From contig JAIQGG010000007.1 in assembly GCA_020072785.1 (NCBI GenBank), positions 1 through 64,000 on the forward strand: a DNA stretch of 64,000 bases, read 5' to 3'. This DNA comes from Terriglobia bacterium (lineage in GTDB: Bacteria; Acidobacteriota; Terriglobia; Acidiferrales; UBA7541). Position 1 is the stretch's first letter; every line of letters begins with the position of its first letter. Of the stretch, positions 39,762 to 48,108 are shown piece by piece. Both the position numbers and the translations under genes were made by a program. The notes under the pieces were generated by a model. That model ran no database searches. It saw only the letters and a program-made list of their open reading frames with translations, and was not told the origin of the DNA.

Positions 39762-40883
39762 TTAGCGCGTAGGCCCGTTCACTGGCCTGCCCTTCGCCGC
39801 AGAAGCTGCCGCGCCCATAGCCCGGTCATTCGGCGCCGGCGCCGCGGCCGGAGTTGCCGCGGGAGCCGAGGCGCCGTTCACAGTTCCCGGCGTGGGGATT
39901 TCCATCTTCTTGCGCAGCGCAGCTTCCAGCTTGGCGCGAATGTCTGGATTTTCCTTGAGGAAAATGCGCGCATTCTCACGGCCCTGGCCCATGCGCTCAC
40001 TGCCGTAGCTGAGCCACGTGCCGCTCTTTTCGACGAGGCCTTTATCCACGCCCAGGTCCAGCAGGTCGCCTTCGCGCGAGATGCCTTCTCCGTAGAGGAT
40101 GTCGAATTCGGCCTCGCGGAACGGCGCGGCGACCTTGTTCTTCACCACCTTGCCGCGGGTGCGCGACCCGACGACTTTGTCCCCTTCCTTGATGGCCTGA
40201 ATGCGGCGGATATCCAGGCGGATGGAGGCGTAGAACTTCAGCGCGCGGCCGCCCGTGGTGGTTTCCGGATTGCCGAACATGACGCCGATCTTTTCGCGGA
40301 TCTGGTTGATGAAGATCAGGCAGGTCCTGGACTTGGAAACGATGCCGGTGAGCTTGCGCAGGGCCTGGGACATCAGGCGGGCCTGCAAGCCCATCTGCGG
40401 ATCGCCCATTTCGCCTTCCAGCTCGGCCTTGGGCACCAGGGCGGCCACGGAGTCCACGACGACGACGTCCACCCCGCCCGAGCGGATCAGCGTTTCCGCA
40501 ATTTCCAGCGCCTGCTCACCGTTATCCGGCTGCGACACCAAGAGGTTGTCCACGTCCACGCCCAGCTTGCGCGCATAGACGGGGTCCAGCGCGTGCTCGG
40601 CGTCGATGAAGGCCGCCTGCCCGCCCAGCTTCTGCGCTTCGGCGATGACGTGCAGCGTCATGGTGGTCTTACCGCCCGATTCCGGGCCGTAAACCTCGAT
40701 GACCCGCCCGCGCGGAAAGCCGCCCACGCCCAGCGCGGCGTCCAGCGAGAGGCATCCGGTGGGGATGACGCTCACGGGCACCAGTACATCGCGGCTGCCA
40801 AGGCGCATGATCGAGCCCTTGCCGAAGGACTTTTCGATCTGCGCGATCGCCGCGTCCAGCATTTTCGATTTCTCGTCTGCCAT
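39762..40883 (-). CDS. recA: Recombinase RecA
   Basis: RecA forms filaments on single-stranded DNA, catalyses strand exchange and triggers LexA self-cleavage. The 373-residue product from ATG 40883 (GAGGTG upstream) shows the Walker [29 protein letters not shown] (Walker B and L1), [20 protein letters not shown] (L2) and [21 protein letters not shown]. The C-terminal 35 residues are an Ala/Pro-rich tail. The candidate LexA operator is about 450 bp upstream, beyond a small ORF, so recA may be read as the second gene of an SOS-induced transcript. Confidence 0.98.
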   Translation of the reverse strand: MADEKSKMLDAAIAQIEKSFGKGSIMRLGSRDVLVPVSVIPTGCLSLDAALGVGGFPRGRVIEVYGPESGGKTTMTLHVIAEAQKLGGQAAFIDAEHALDPVYARKLGVDVDNLLVSQPDNGEQALEIAETLIRSGGVDVVVVDSVAALVPKAELEGEMGDPQMGLQARLMSQALRKLTGIVSKSRTCLIFINQIREKIGVMFGNPETTTGGRALKFYASIRLDIRRIQAIKEGDKVVGSRTRGKVVKNKVAAPFREAEFDILYGEGISREGDLLDLGVDKGLVEKSGTWLSYGSERMGQGRENARIFLKENPDIRAKLEAALRKKMEIPTPGTVNGASAPAATPAAAPAPNDRAMGAAASAAKGRPVNGPTR

Positions 40884-41100
40884 TTCACACCTCGGAAGAG
40901 GAAAGTAGGAATCGTGTAACCGGGACCTTGGGGGCCGCAGGCCGGGGCGCCGCGCCGGGAACAACGCGAGACCCTTTGGGGACGTGGCTAGGCGTGCAGC
41001 TTACCACTCGGTTCACCATCGCGCCATCCCTTTCTGGCTCTGCAGCCGCGTCTTGCTCTGCCCTGCTGCTGCAAATCGCTGCTAGTTAGAGATACCCATA

Positions 41101-41292
41101 CTACCGCTGACAGCCATGCTGCGTCTCGTGGTCGCGCAGCCGGGCCTGCGCCGCACGCTCCCGCTGCTCCCACGCGGCCCGCTCCGGCGACGTCAGTTGC
41201 CGCAAGCGCGACAAATTCCGCCCGCGCGTCCGGGTTTCCACCAGCTCTTCTTCCAGTCTCTGCCGTTCACCGCAAAGGAGCAAACCACGCAT
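41101..41292 (-). CDS. 63-residue ORF between the LexA box and recA
   Basis: From ATG 41292 the product begins MRGLLLCGERQRLEEELVET and continues as one charged, probably coiled-coil helix (RNLSRLRQLTSPERAAWEQR, ending HETQHGCQR). No family was recognised, and its ribosome-binding site is weak. Its position is telling: it starts 44 bp downstream of a LexA-type operator/promoter (41336-41350) and 217 bp upstream of recA on the same strand, so it could be a small SOS protein or a translated leader. Confidence 0.5.
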   Translation of the reverse strand: MRGLLLCGERQRLEEELVETRTRGRNLSRLRQLTSPERAAWEQRERAAQARLRDHETQHGCQR

Positions 41293-41335
41293 GGGGCACC
41301 TGCCAGCAACATCGGGGAGAAGGTATCCCAAAGGC

Positions 41336-41350
41336 GAACAAAAGGCAAAC
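41336..41350 (-). promoter_or_regulatory. Candidate LexA operator upstream of recA
   Basis: On the minus strand GTTT-GCCTTTT-GTTC, same spacing as the lexA box, followed by GCCT as in the other two sites. TTTGCC (-35-like) and ATACCT (-10-like) flank it at 17 bp, so the box overlaps a promoter. Confidence 0.6.
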
Positions 41351-41538
41351 ACTATTTTCGCCTAATATTCGCCATCGCCGGGCCCCTTCCCCTGCAGGCG
41401 CCTCTTCCCGCCCTAGTCTTCCTTTGAGGGCACCTTGCAAAAACTATACGTTGAGATCCTTTCCGACAGGAGTCGGAATCTTCGATCGGTCAACCTAATC
41501 GGGTGACAGGATGACAGCGTCGAGGTACTGGGAAACAC

Positions 41539-43365
41539 CTACAATTTCTTGCGCCAGATTTCCTGGCGGGTTTCGAGGCGCGTGGCGGCGATCCAACGGC
41601 CGTCGGGGGAGACGCGCGGGTGCAGGAGGTTGGCGGCGGCGGCGCTGAGTTTTTTGGGCGTGCCGCCGGCACGCGGGATGGCGAAGAGCTGCATGCGGCC
41701 ATCCTGGAGGGCGCTAAAGAGGATGGTCTGGGCGTCGGGAGTCCAGTCCAGGCCGCTGTAGGTGTCGCTTTTGTAGGTGACGAGGCGCTGCGCTTGGCTG
41801 CCATCAGCGGCGAGAATCCAGATGGCGCGCTCGCCGGGGGCGGATTCGTCCTCGACGGCGATCTCCTCGCCCTTGGGCGACCACATGGGCCACTCGGCAC
41901 TGTGCACCTCCGCCGGGAGAGGCAGCTTCGCGCTGCTGAGGACGCTGCCGGTTTCCGGGTTGATGGTGGTGATCCACAGGCGATAGACGCCGGGCTTGCC
42001 GCCCTTTTCCCACGAGGGAAAGACCAGGCGGCGGCCGTCGGGAGACCAACTGGGGGAGCCCGTCTCCCAGCCGAAATCGGTGAGGCGTATTTCGGGCGCC
42101 TGCGGATCGCCGGCGCGCTTGAGCCAGATGTCGTCGCTGGCGCCGGGGGCGTCGTAGTAGGCCACGGGCTGCGGCGCACGGTGGGAGTGGAAGGCGATCC
42201 ACTTCCCGTCCGGCGACCACTCCGGAGGAAAATCCTCGTGATTACCGGCGATGACCACGCTGCGCGGCGAAGTGGCGTGCGCTTCGGCGTCCACGCTGAC
42301 CGCGCCGGCGTCCAGATCGAGGGCCCAGTCCGCGCGGCGCCATTGCCCGAAGAAAAAGCCGATCTGGCGGGAGTCGCGGCTCCAGGCGGGGAGCTCGGCA
42401 CCGGGGAGCACTTCATGGGCCGGGCCTCCGGCAATGGGGAGGGCCACGATGGAATCGTGAATGGTGTTCTGCGCCCAGTACAGATTGCCCGCGGCCTCGA
42501 CGGGAGCGGTCTTGTCCCCGTCCGAAGAGACCAGTTTTTTCAACCGTTTGCTGCTGAGATTGAATTCGTAGATGTCCAGCCAGCGCTCGGCGTCCGGATT
42601 CTGGCGCGCGGCGGCCTCCGGCGCCTTCTCGCCAACGAGCGAGAGATAGAGCCGCCCGCCATCGGGCGAAAGGCTGAGCGGGCTCAGCCGGGGGTCCGCA
42701 TCCAGCCCCTGCGCGAGCGGCACGACCTTGCCCATACCGACAGGCACCTGCACCAGCGAAGTCGAGCCGCCAGCCTGGCGCACCATGGCGTAGAGGCTCT
42801 GCGCATCGGGCGCAAAGACCGCGCCGGTGATCACGCCGGGGACGGCGATGTGTTTTCTTTCCTTCCAACCGCCGACCCACAGCCCGGCATCGGCGACGTT
42901 GGAGCGAAAATAGGCCGAAGTCTTTCCGTCCGCAGAGCAAACGGGAATGGCATCGGGCTTGAACATGACGCGGTCGAGGCCCTTGTTTTCGATCATGGCG
43001 TACCAGCCCTCGAGAGCGCCGTGCTGGCCCATGCGCAGCAGTTCCTCGCCGCAGAAGAAGGCCTGGGAGACGCTGGCCAGCGGGCCGCGCAGCCGCGCGG
43101 CGTCCTCCTTCTTGGTGACCAGGGAGATGAGGTCCACGCCCCCGGCGCGGGAAAGAAGCGCCCACTTCCCGTCGCTGGAGATGGCGGCGCCCGGCGCCAG
43201 ATCTTCAAACCAGCGATGGCCCGCGCGCGAATAGATTTTCTCGGCGCCGGCGGGCGCGCCTTGCTGCGCCAGCGCTACGCCCGCGAGGCCCAGCGCGGCA
43301 GCAGCCAGGAGACAACCAGAGAAACGGCGCGCGCGAAAAAGTGCGGGGAGCATGGAAAGCGTCAT
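41539..43365 (-). CDS. Secreted PD40/TolB-like beta-propeller protein
   Basis: A 608-residue exported propeller. The signal peptide (FSGCLLAAAALGLAGVALAQ) is followed by repeated PD40-type blades: PPEWSPDGKWIAFHSH, PSWSPDGRRLVFPSW, PMWSPKGEEIAVED, LDWTPDAQTILFSA and PRVSPDGRWIAATRL. The C-terminus ends without an S9 peptidase domain. A binding or scaffold role is likely; no enzymatic motif is seen. Its start codon overlaps the stop of the hydroxyacyl-CoA dehydrogenase gene (ATGA), so the two are translationally coupled despite unrelated functions. Confidence 0.82.
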   Translation of the reverse strand: MTLSMLPALFRARRFSGCLLAAAALGLAGVALAQQGAPAGAEKIYSRAGHRWFEDLAPGAAISSDGKWALLSRAGGVDLISLVTKKEDAARLRGPLASVSQAFFCGEELLRMGQHGALEGWYAMIENKGLDRVMFKPDAIPVCSADGKTSAYFRSNVADAGLWVGGWKERKHIAVPGVITGAVFAPDAQSLYAMVRQAGGSTSLVQVPVGMGKVVPLAQGLDADPRLSPLSLSPDGGRLYLSLVGEKAPEAAARQNPDAERWLDIYEFNLSSKRLKKLVSSDGDKTAPVEAAGNLYWAQNTIHDSIVALPIAGGPAHEVLPGAELPAWSRDSRQIGFFFGQWRRADWALDLDAGAVSVDAEAHATSPRSVVIAGNHEDFPPEWSPDGKWIAFHSHRAPQPVAYYDAPGASDDIWLKRAGDPQAPEIRLTDFGWETGSPSWSPDGRRLVFPSWEKGGKPGVYRLWITTINPETGSVLSSAKLPLPAEVHSAEWPMWSPKGEEIAVEDESAPGERAIWILAADGSQAQRLVTYKSDTYSGLDWTPDAQTILFSALQDGRMQLFAIPRAGGTPKKLSAAAANLLHPRVSPDGRWIAATRLETRQEIWRKKL

Positions 43366-44234
43366 GGCTTCTCCTGGGAATAGCTGTAAAAGCCGCGGCC
43401 GGATTTACGGCCCAGCCAGCCGGCGGCGACATATTTTTTCAGCAGCGGGCAGGCGCGGTATTTGGGATCGCCTAGGCCGTCCTGCAGGACGTGCAGGATA
43501 TCCACGCAGACGTCGAGGCCGATAAAATCGGCCAGCTCCAGCGGACCCATGGGATGGTTCATGCCCATCTTCATCACGGCGTCCACGGCTTCGACGGTGG
43601 CCACGCCTTCCAGGACGGCGTAGGCGGCTTCGTTGATGAGCGGCATGAGCACGCGGTTGGAGACGAAGCCGGGCGCGTCGTTGACGGCAACCGGCTTCTT
43701 GCCGAGCCTTTCGGCGAGGCGCAGGGTGGTGTCGAAGGTGGCGTCCGAGGTCTGCAGCGCGCGGATAACTTCGACGAGCACCATCACCGGCACGGGGTTC
43801 ATGAAGTGCATGCCCACGAAGCGGTCGGGGCGCCCGGTGAGCGCGGCGAGGGTGGTGATGGCGATGGAGGAGGTGTTGCTGGCGAGGATGGCGTCCGGGC
43901 GGAGGATCCCGTCGGCCTCCTGCAGGACGGCGCGCTTGATCTCCAGCTTTTCCGGGACGGCTTCGACCACGAAATCGGCGGCGGCGATGGCCTGCATGTC
44001 GGTGACCGGCTGGAGGCGGGCGAGGACGGCGGCGCGGTCGGCTTCGGCGAGCTTGCCCTTCTTGATCTCGCGGTCGAGATTCTTGCCGATGGTTTCCAGG
44101 CCGCGGTCGAGGAAGCGGGGCTCGACGTCGCGCAGGATCACGGAGAAGCCCGCGCGGGCAAAGACATGCGCGATGCCGTTGCCCATGGTGCCTGCGCCCA
44201 GCACGGCAACGGTTTTGATTGCGTCCACGGTCAT
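43362..44234 (-). CDS. 3-hydroxybutyryl-CoA dehydrogenase
   Basis: This NAD(P)-dependent enzyme interconverts 3-hydroxyacyl-CoA and 3-oxoacyl-CoA. The 290-residue product from ATG 44234 (GGAGG upstream) has a Rossmann motif VLGAGTMGNGIAHVFA, SNTSSIAITTLA, the catalytic His in GMHFMNPVPVM with Glu in LVEVIR, and the C-terminal domain NRVLMPLINEAAYAVLEG, GPLELADFIGLD, GRGFYSY. It is the short PaaH/Hbd form without a hydratase domain. It lies in one minus-strand unit with a thiolase 0.8 kb upstream, so together they can carry out acetoacetyl-CoA/3-hydroxybutyryl-CoA chemistry (beta-oxidation or storage polymer). Confidence 0.93.
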   Translation of the reverse strand: MTVDAIKTVAVLGAGTMGNGIAHVFARAGFSVILRDVEPRFLDRGLETIGKNLDREIKKGKLAEADRAAVLARLQPVTDMQAIAAADFVVEAVPEKLEIKRAVLQEADGILRPDAILASNTSSIAITTLAALTGRPDRFVGMHFMNPVPVMVLVEVIRALQTSDATFDTTLRLAERLGKKPVAVNDAPGFVSNRVLMPLINEAAYAVLEGVATVEAVDAVMKMGMNHPMGPLELADFIGLDVCVDILHVLQDGLGDPKYRACPLLKKYVAAGWLGRKSGRGFYSYSQEKP

Positions 44235-44297
44235 AGCAATCCTCCGAACTACGCTTTCCATTTGGATGGAGGGCAGTTTACTACAGGCGGGCACGCC

Positions 44298-44939
44298 TCA
44301 CCGAGGCGGCGTGCCTTCGCGGACTTCGCGGAGGATTTCGCGGGCGGCAGGTTCGTCGGCGGGCATGACGAAGAGGCGCAGCGTGCCGGGCTCGGCGCCT
44401 TCACGGCGGACGCCGATGCGATTTTCGCGCAGGCAATCTTCGAGGATCCGGGCGAGGCCGACGTCCTCGCCGCTCCAAATCTCCGCGGTGGCTTGTTGGG
44501 GGTTCCACCCAGCCGCGCGGCGTTCTTCTATTTTTTCGGCCTCTTCTGCTTCCCTTGTTTCTTGTTCCTCTTCCTCCCCCGGTTCCCTGAAGGCGAAAGG
44601 CGAAGACTGATAGATGGGCTCGAGCAGTTCGCGCGCGCGTTGCGCATCGGAGCGGAAGACGCGCACCTCGTATTTCGGCCGCGGCATGCCTAGCTCAAAA
44701 ACAAAATGGTCCTGGGTGGCCTTCACGTGGTGCGGGATGCCGGCTTCGCGCAGAGCGGCAATAGCCTGGCTAACGGCCACGGGATCGCCGCTTTTCCAGA
44801 CCATGTCGATGCGCTCCTTGCGCTCTTTTTCATGGAGCGGGCGGCCGCGTAGGGCCTCGGGCACCAGCTCGACGCCGCACATCGTACAGCGGCCGTAGCC
44901 GGCGGCGTATTCGGCATCGCATAGCGGGCAGTAGTTCAT
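44298..44939 (-). CDS. Zinc-ribbon protein with DUF2007-like domains
   Basis: The 213-residue product starts MNYCPLCDAEYAAGYGRCTM: two CxxC pairs (CPLC, CTMC) make a zinc ribbon. Two DUF2007-like signal-transducing domains follow (WKSGDPVAVSQAIAALREAG; SGEDVGLARILEDCLRENRI ending RLFVMPADEPAAREIL), joined by a Glu-rich linker (EEEEQETREAEEAEKIEERR). The role is unknown; DUF2007 resembles ACT/PII-like sensory folds. It sits between thiolase (85 bp upstream) and the dehydrogenase (63 bp downstream), so it may sense or regulate this pathway. That is inference from position only. Confidence 0.7.
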   Translation of the reverse strand: MNYCPLCDAEYAAGYGRCTMCGVELVPEALRGRPLHEKERKERIDMVWKSGDPVAVSQAIAALREAGIPHHVKATQDHFVFELGMPRPKYEVRVFRSDAQRARELLEPIYQSSPFAFREPGEEEEQETREAEEAEKIEERRAAGWNPQQATAEIWSGEDVGLARILEDCLRENRIGVRREGAEPGTLRLFVMPADEPAAREILREVREGTPPR

Positions 44940-45024
44940 AGTTTGCTTCGTTCCTCGCCCCTGGGAAGGATTCAAGAGAAAAGCCGCGGGGCTGTCGCCC
45001 CGTGCTACAGCGCTACCCGACAGT

Positions 45025-46209
45025 TCAAAAGCGCTCGATGGCCAGGGCCACGGCATTGCCGCCGCCGAGGCAGAGAGCGGCGACGCCGCGCTGGAGGTTG
45101 CGGCGCTGCAGCTCGTAGAGCAGGGTGACGAGGATGCGCGCGCCGGAAGCGCCGATGGGGTGGCCGAGGGCCACCGCTCCGCCGTTGACGTTGACCTTTG
45201 CGGAATTCAGCTTGAGTTGGCGGGTGACGGCGAGAGCGGCGACGGAGAAGGCCTCATTCAGCTCGAAGAGGTCCACGTCCTTGTCGCGGTTCCAACCGGT
45301 CTTGGCGAGGAGTTTTTCCACGGCGTCCACCGGAGCCATCATGACCCACTTGGGCTCGAGGCCGCTGACGGCCTGGGCGACGATGCGGGCGATGGGCTGT
45401 TTGCCGAGCTGCGCGGCCTTGCGCTCGCTGGTGACCACCAGGGCGGCGGCGCCGTCGTTGGTGCTGGGGGCGTTGCCGGCGGTGACCGTGCCGTCTTTTT
45501 TGAAAGCGGGCTTGAGCCGGGCGAGGGCTTCCACGGAAGTGTCCTCGCGGGGCGATTCGTCGTGCTGGACGACGAGGGGAGCGCCCTTCTTCTGGGGGAT
45601 CTCGATGGGCAGGATCTGCGAGGTGAAGAGGCCCTCTTTGCGGGCGCGCACGGCCTTCTGGTGGCTTTCGAAAGCGAAGCGGTCCTGCTCCTCGCGGGTG
45701 ATGGAATATTTTTCGGCGACGAGTTCGCCGGTCATGCCCATGTGGAAGTTTTCGTAAGCGTCCCACAGGCCGTCGTTGATCATGGAATCGATGATCTTGC
45801 CGTCACCAAGACGGTAGCCGGTGCGCGCCTGGGGAAGCAAGTAGGGGCAGTTGGACATGGACTCCATGCCGCCGGCGACGAGGAGTTCGGATTCCCCGGT
45901 CTGCACGGCCTGCGCGGCGAGGGCTACGGCCTTGAGGCCGGAGCCGCAGACCTTATTAATGGTCATGGCGGCGACGCGGGGATCGCAGCCGCCTTTGAGG
46001 GCGGCCTGGCGCGCGGGATTCTGGCCGAGGCCGGCCTGCACGACGTTGCCGAGAATGGCTTCGTCCACTAGCTTCGCGTCAATGCCGGCGCGGCGGATAG
46101 CTTCGGCGACAACCTTGCCGCCGAGCTCGGGGGCGGAAAAGCCGGCGAGGCCGCCCTGGAATTTACCGATGGCCGTGCGGACGGCGGAAAGAATAACGGG
46201 ATTTTCCAT
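45025..46209 (-). CDS. Acetyl-CoA C-acetyltransferase (thiolase)
   Basis: This enzyme condenses two acetyl-CoA to acetoacetyl-CoA or runs the thiolytic reverse. The 394-residue product starts at ATG 46209 (GGAGG upstream; [20 protein letters not shown]). The acylated cysteine is in [16 protein letters not shown], the catalytic His in [13 protein letters not shown] and the second Cys in [10 protein letters not shown]. Length and motifs match the biosynthetic/degradative tetrameric thiolases. It heads a minus-strand unit with the zinc-ribbon protein and hydroxybutyryl-CoA dehydrogenase. Confidence 0.95.
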   Translation of the reverse strand: MENPVILSAVRTAIGKFQGGLAGFSAPELGGKVVAEAIRRAGIDAKLVDEAILGNVVQAGLGQNPARQAALKGGCDPRVAAMTINKVCGSGLKAVALAAQAVQTGESELLVAGGMESMSNCPYLLPQARTGYRLGDGKIIDSMINDGLWDAYENFHMGMTGELVAEKYSITREEQDRFAFESHQKAVRARKEGLFTSQILPIEIPQKKGAPLVVQHDESPREDTSVEALARLKPAFKKDGTVTAGNAPSTNDGAAALVVTSERKAAQLGKQPIARIVAQAVSGLEPKWVMMAPVDAVEKLLAKTGWNRDKDVDLFELNEAFSVAALAVTRQLKLNSAKVNVNGGAVALGHPIGASGARILVTLLYELQRRNLQRGVAALCLGGGNAVALAIERF

Positions 46210-46318
46210 GGTGAGCCTCCGGGGAGCGACGCACTCGATTATACAGCGATGCAAAGGAGGAGAAGACGCCGGAAAGAATTTTGGGGGCGGTGGGAAGACC
46301 GCCCCCCAGAGAACGGGT

Positions 46319-46855
46319 TTAGTTTGCGGCAGCAGCTTCGGCTGAGCCCATCTGGCCTTCGTCGGCGCTGGGGCCATAGAGCGCGGGCACCGGAATATTC
46401 AGCAGGCGGAAGTAGACGGTGAGCTGGGCGCGATGATGGATTAGATGGTTCATCACCATGCCGCGGAGAACGGCGACCTTGGGCAAGGTGAAGATCGTCT
46501 TTCCACCAGCGAGAAGAGTCCAAGGTTTCATCATGTCCTGATCGCTGGCAGAAGCGAGGGCGGCGCGCCCCTCGGCGCATTGTTTATCGAAGACAGCGAG
46601 AAGCTCTTTGCGAGAATCCGTTTTGGGAGGCACGTAAGCAGGACCGCCCACCGGGGCATAATCGAGCTGCTCCGTATTGAGGGTGACGGTGGCCCACCCG
46701 GGCATGGTCGCGATGTGGCCGGCGAGCCAGCCGAGGGTGCCGGACTTATCGTGGGGCTTCCAATTCCATCTGTCGTCAGGGACGCGCTCGAGGGTTTTGC
46801 GCGTGTTCTGCATTTCCTGGTCGTATTCACCGAGCATCATTTGGCCGATAGTCAT
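46319..46855 (-). CDS. DinB-superfamily protein
   Basis: The 178-residue product has the DinB/YfiT four-helix pattern: [40 protein letters not shown] (first His ligand), and the C-terminal [20 protein letters not shown] with the paired His of the metal site. The family comprises putative metal-dependent thiol transferases, named after the DNA-damage-inducible dinB of Bacillus subtilis. A candidate LexA operator lies 115 bp upstream in the correct orientation, with a copy of the dispersed hairpin between them. It lies 109 bp upstream of thiolase on the same strand. Confidence 0.85.
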   Translation of the reverse strand: MTIGQMMLGEYDQEMQNTRKTLERVPDDRWNWKPHDKSGTLGWLAGHIATMPGWATVTLNTEQLDYAPVGGPAYVPPKTDSRKELLAVFDKQCAEGRAALASASDQDMMKPWTLLAGGKTIFTLPKVAVLRGMVMNHLIHHRAQLTVYFRLLNIPVPALYGPSADEGQMGSAEAAAAN

Positions 46856-46906
46856 GACTGCTGCTCCTTTCGATGCGGATGGCTGCTAAGGCTTCCTCTA
46901 TCTCTG

Positions 46907-46923
46907 TGACCGCAGAGCGGTCA
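46907..46923. repeat. Dispersed GACCGC/GCGGTC hairpin
   Basis: Perfect 7-bp arms TGACCGC / GCGGTCA around AGA, preceded by TCTCTG and followed by AAC. It lies 52 bp upstream of the DinB-fold gene start, inside its probable leader. Confidence 0.75.
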
Positions 46924-46969
46924 ACGGAAAACCGCGGGGAAACGGCGCGACAAACAGTAGCATCAAGGC

Positions 46970-46984
46970 GAACAAAAAGCAAAT
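46970..46984 (-). promoter_or_regulatory. Candidate LexA operator between two DinB-fold genes
   Basis: On the minus strand ATTT-GCTTTTT-GTTC followed by GCCT, matching the lexA and recA sites at the second half-site and flank and relaxed in the first half-site. TTTGCT and GCTACT flank it as weak -35 and -10 elements. It could serve the minus-strand gene (46855) and perhaps also the plus-strand gene (47050). Confidence 0.5.
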
Positions 46985-47049
46985 ACTCTTTGCAACCCCA
47001 AAACCCCTATCCCCTTGCCTGTGGCGGCCCATGGCGGGACAATCCCGGC

Positions 47050-47598
47050 ATGGCACACGAATTCACGACCTCGTATTTGAAGGATGCACTCGACCTGTTC
47101 CGCTATTACAAGCGGCTGGGCGAGCGGGCGATGGAGCAGTGCCCGGAGGAAGGGCTGTTTGCCGCGCTGGACGCGGAGTCCAATTCCATCGCCATCACGG
47201 TGAAGCACCTGGCGGGGAACATGCGCTCGCGGTGGACGGATTTTCTGACCACCGACGGCGAGAAGCCCGACCGCAACCGGGACACGGAGTTTGAAGCGCC
47301 GCCGAAGACGCGCGCGGAGCTGCTGGCGCTGTGGGAGGCGGGTTGGAAGCAAGTGTTTGCGGCGCTGGAGCCGCTGACGGATGCCGATCTGACGCGGCGG
47401 GTGCTGATCCGCACCGAGCCGCATTCCGTGCTGCAGGCGGTCCAGCGGCAAATCGCGCATTACGCGTACCACGTGGGACAGATCGTGTACCTGGGGAAGC
47501 ACTTCGCGGGCGGGGGCTGGACGGCACTGACCGTGCCGCGCAGGAAATCGGCGGAGTTCAACGCGAACGTCGCCTCCGGGAAGACTTCGCAGCGCTAA
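47050..47598 (+). CDS. DinB-superfamily protein (DUF1572-like)
   Basis: A 182-residue member of the same four-helix superfamily, but of the DUF1572 branch: YLKDALDLFRYYKRLGERAM, SIAITVKHLAGNMRSRWTDF (first His), EFEAPPKTRAELLALWEAGW, and VLQAVQRQIAHYAYHVGQIV with the C-terminal His pair. ATG 47050 fits the family start; no strong ribosome-binding site is visible. It is divergent from the other DinB-fold gene across a 194-bp region with the LexA-type motif. Substrate unknown. Confidence 0.85.
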   Translation: MAHEFTTSYLKDALDLFRYYKRLGERAMEQCPEEGLFAALDAESNSIAITVKHLAGNMRSRWTDFLTTDGEKPDRNRDTEFEAPPKTRAELLALWEAGWKQVFAALEPLTDADLTRRVLIRTEPHSVLQAVQRQIAHYAYHVGQIVYLGKHFAGGGWTALTVPRRKSAEFNANVASGKTSQR

Positions 47599-47678
47599 GG
47601 AGCCGCCGTGATAGCTGAATTGCCGTTGTTTCCTACGCGTGCTAGGCTCTTGGCTATCGAGGAGCCGATCGAGGGCAT

Positions 47679-47903
47679 ATGGCGACGAATCAGCAGAGCG
47701 AACTCGTTTTCGAAATCACGCAGGACAGCGACGGCGGCTTTACGGCGGAATGTCTCACCGAAGCCATCATCACACAAGGAGACACCTGGAACGAACTGCG
47801 CGCCAACGTGAAGGAAGCAGTTCAGGCCTATTTTTTTGACCGGCCTGCTCCTCAAACGATCCGGCTGCATCTTGTGCGCGACGAAGTGCTCGCCATCGGA
47901 TGA
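47679..47903 (+). CDS. HicB-family antitoxin
   Basis: The 74-residue product (MATNQQSELVFEITQDSDGG) has the partial RNase H-like HicB fold: GGFTAECLTEAIITQGDTWNELRANVKEAVQAYFFD and the conserved ending IRLHLVRDEVLAIG. It lacks the DNA-binding tail of long HicBs, as is common for this short group. Its stop overlaps the ATG of the hicA remnant (GGATGA), the classic hicBA arrangement. Since the toxin is broken, this may be an orphan antitoxin. Confidence 0.8.
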   Translation: MATNQQSELVFEITQDSDGGFTAECLTEAIITQGDTWNELRANVKEAVQAYFFDRPAPQTIRLHLVRDEVLAIG

Positions 47904-48056
47904 AACTCCCTCCTAGAAACGGACCAGCCCACCGCTCAGCGCATTGCAATCCCCGCGCACCAGGCACTCCGAATTGGAACACTCCATGCCATTCTCAAAT
48001 CAGTTGCCACTCATAAAGGCGTTTCCCGCGAAGCCCTCCTCGAATCGATCTCCTGA
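47900..48056 (+). pseudogene. Degenerate HicA toxin, internally deleted and frameshifted
   Basis: ATG 47900 begins MKLPP, as HicA proteins of this group do, then the frame is lost. In the +1 frame from 47919 the sequence TDQPTAQRIAIPAHQALRIG, followed by TLHAILKSVATHKGVSREALLESIS and a stop at 48054, is a clear HicA C-terminal half. The central part with the dsRBD-like core and the catalytic His (normally in a GSH motif) is missing, roughly 30 codons. The toxin should be inactive. Confidence 0.75.
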
Positions 48057-48108
48057 AACACACTCTCCCGCTTTCCCAATGGTGTGAAGTCCGGTACGCT
48101 CTCTATTG

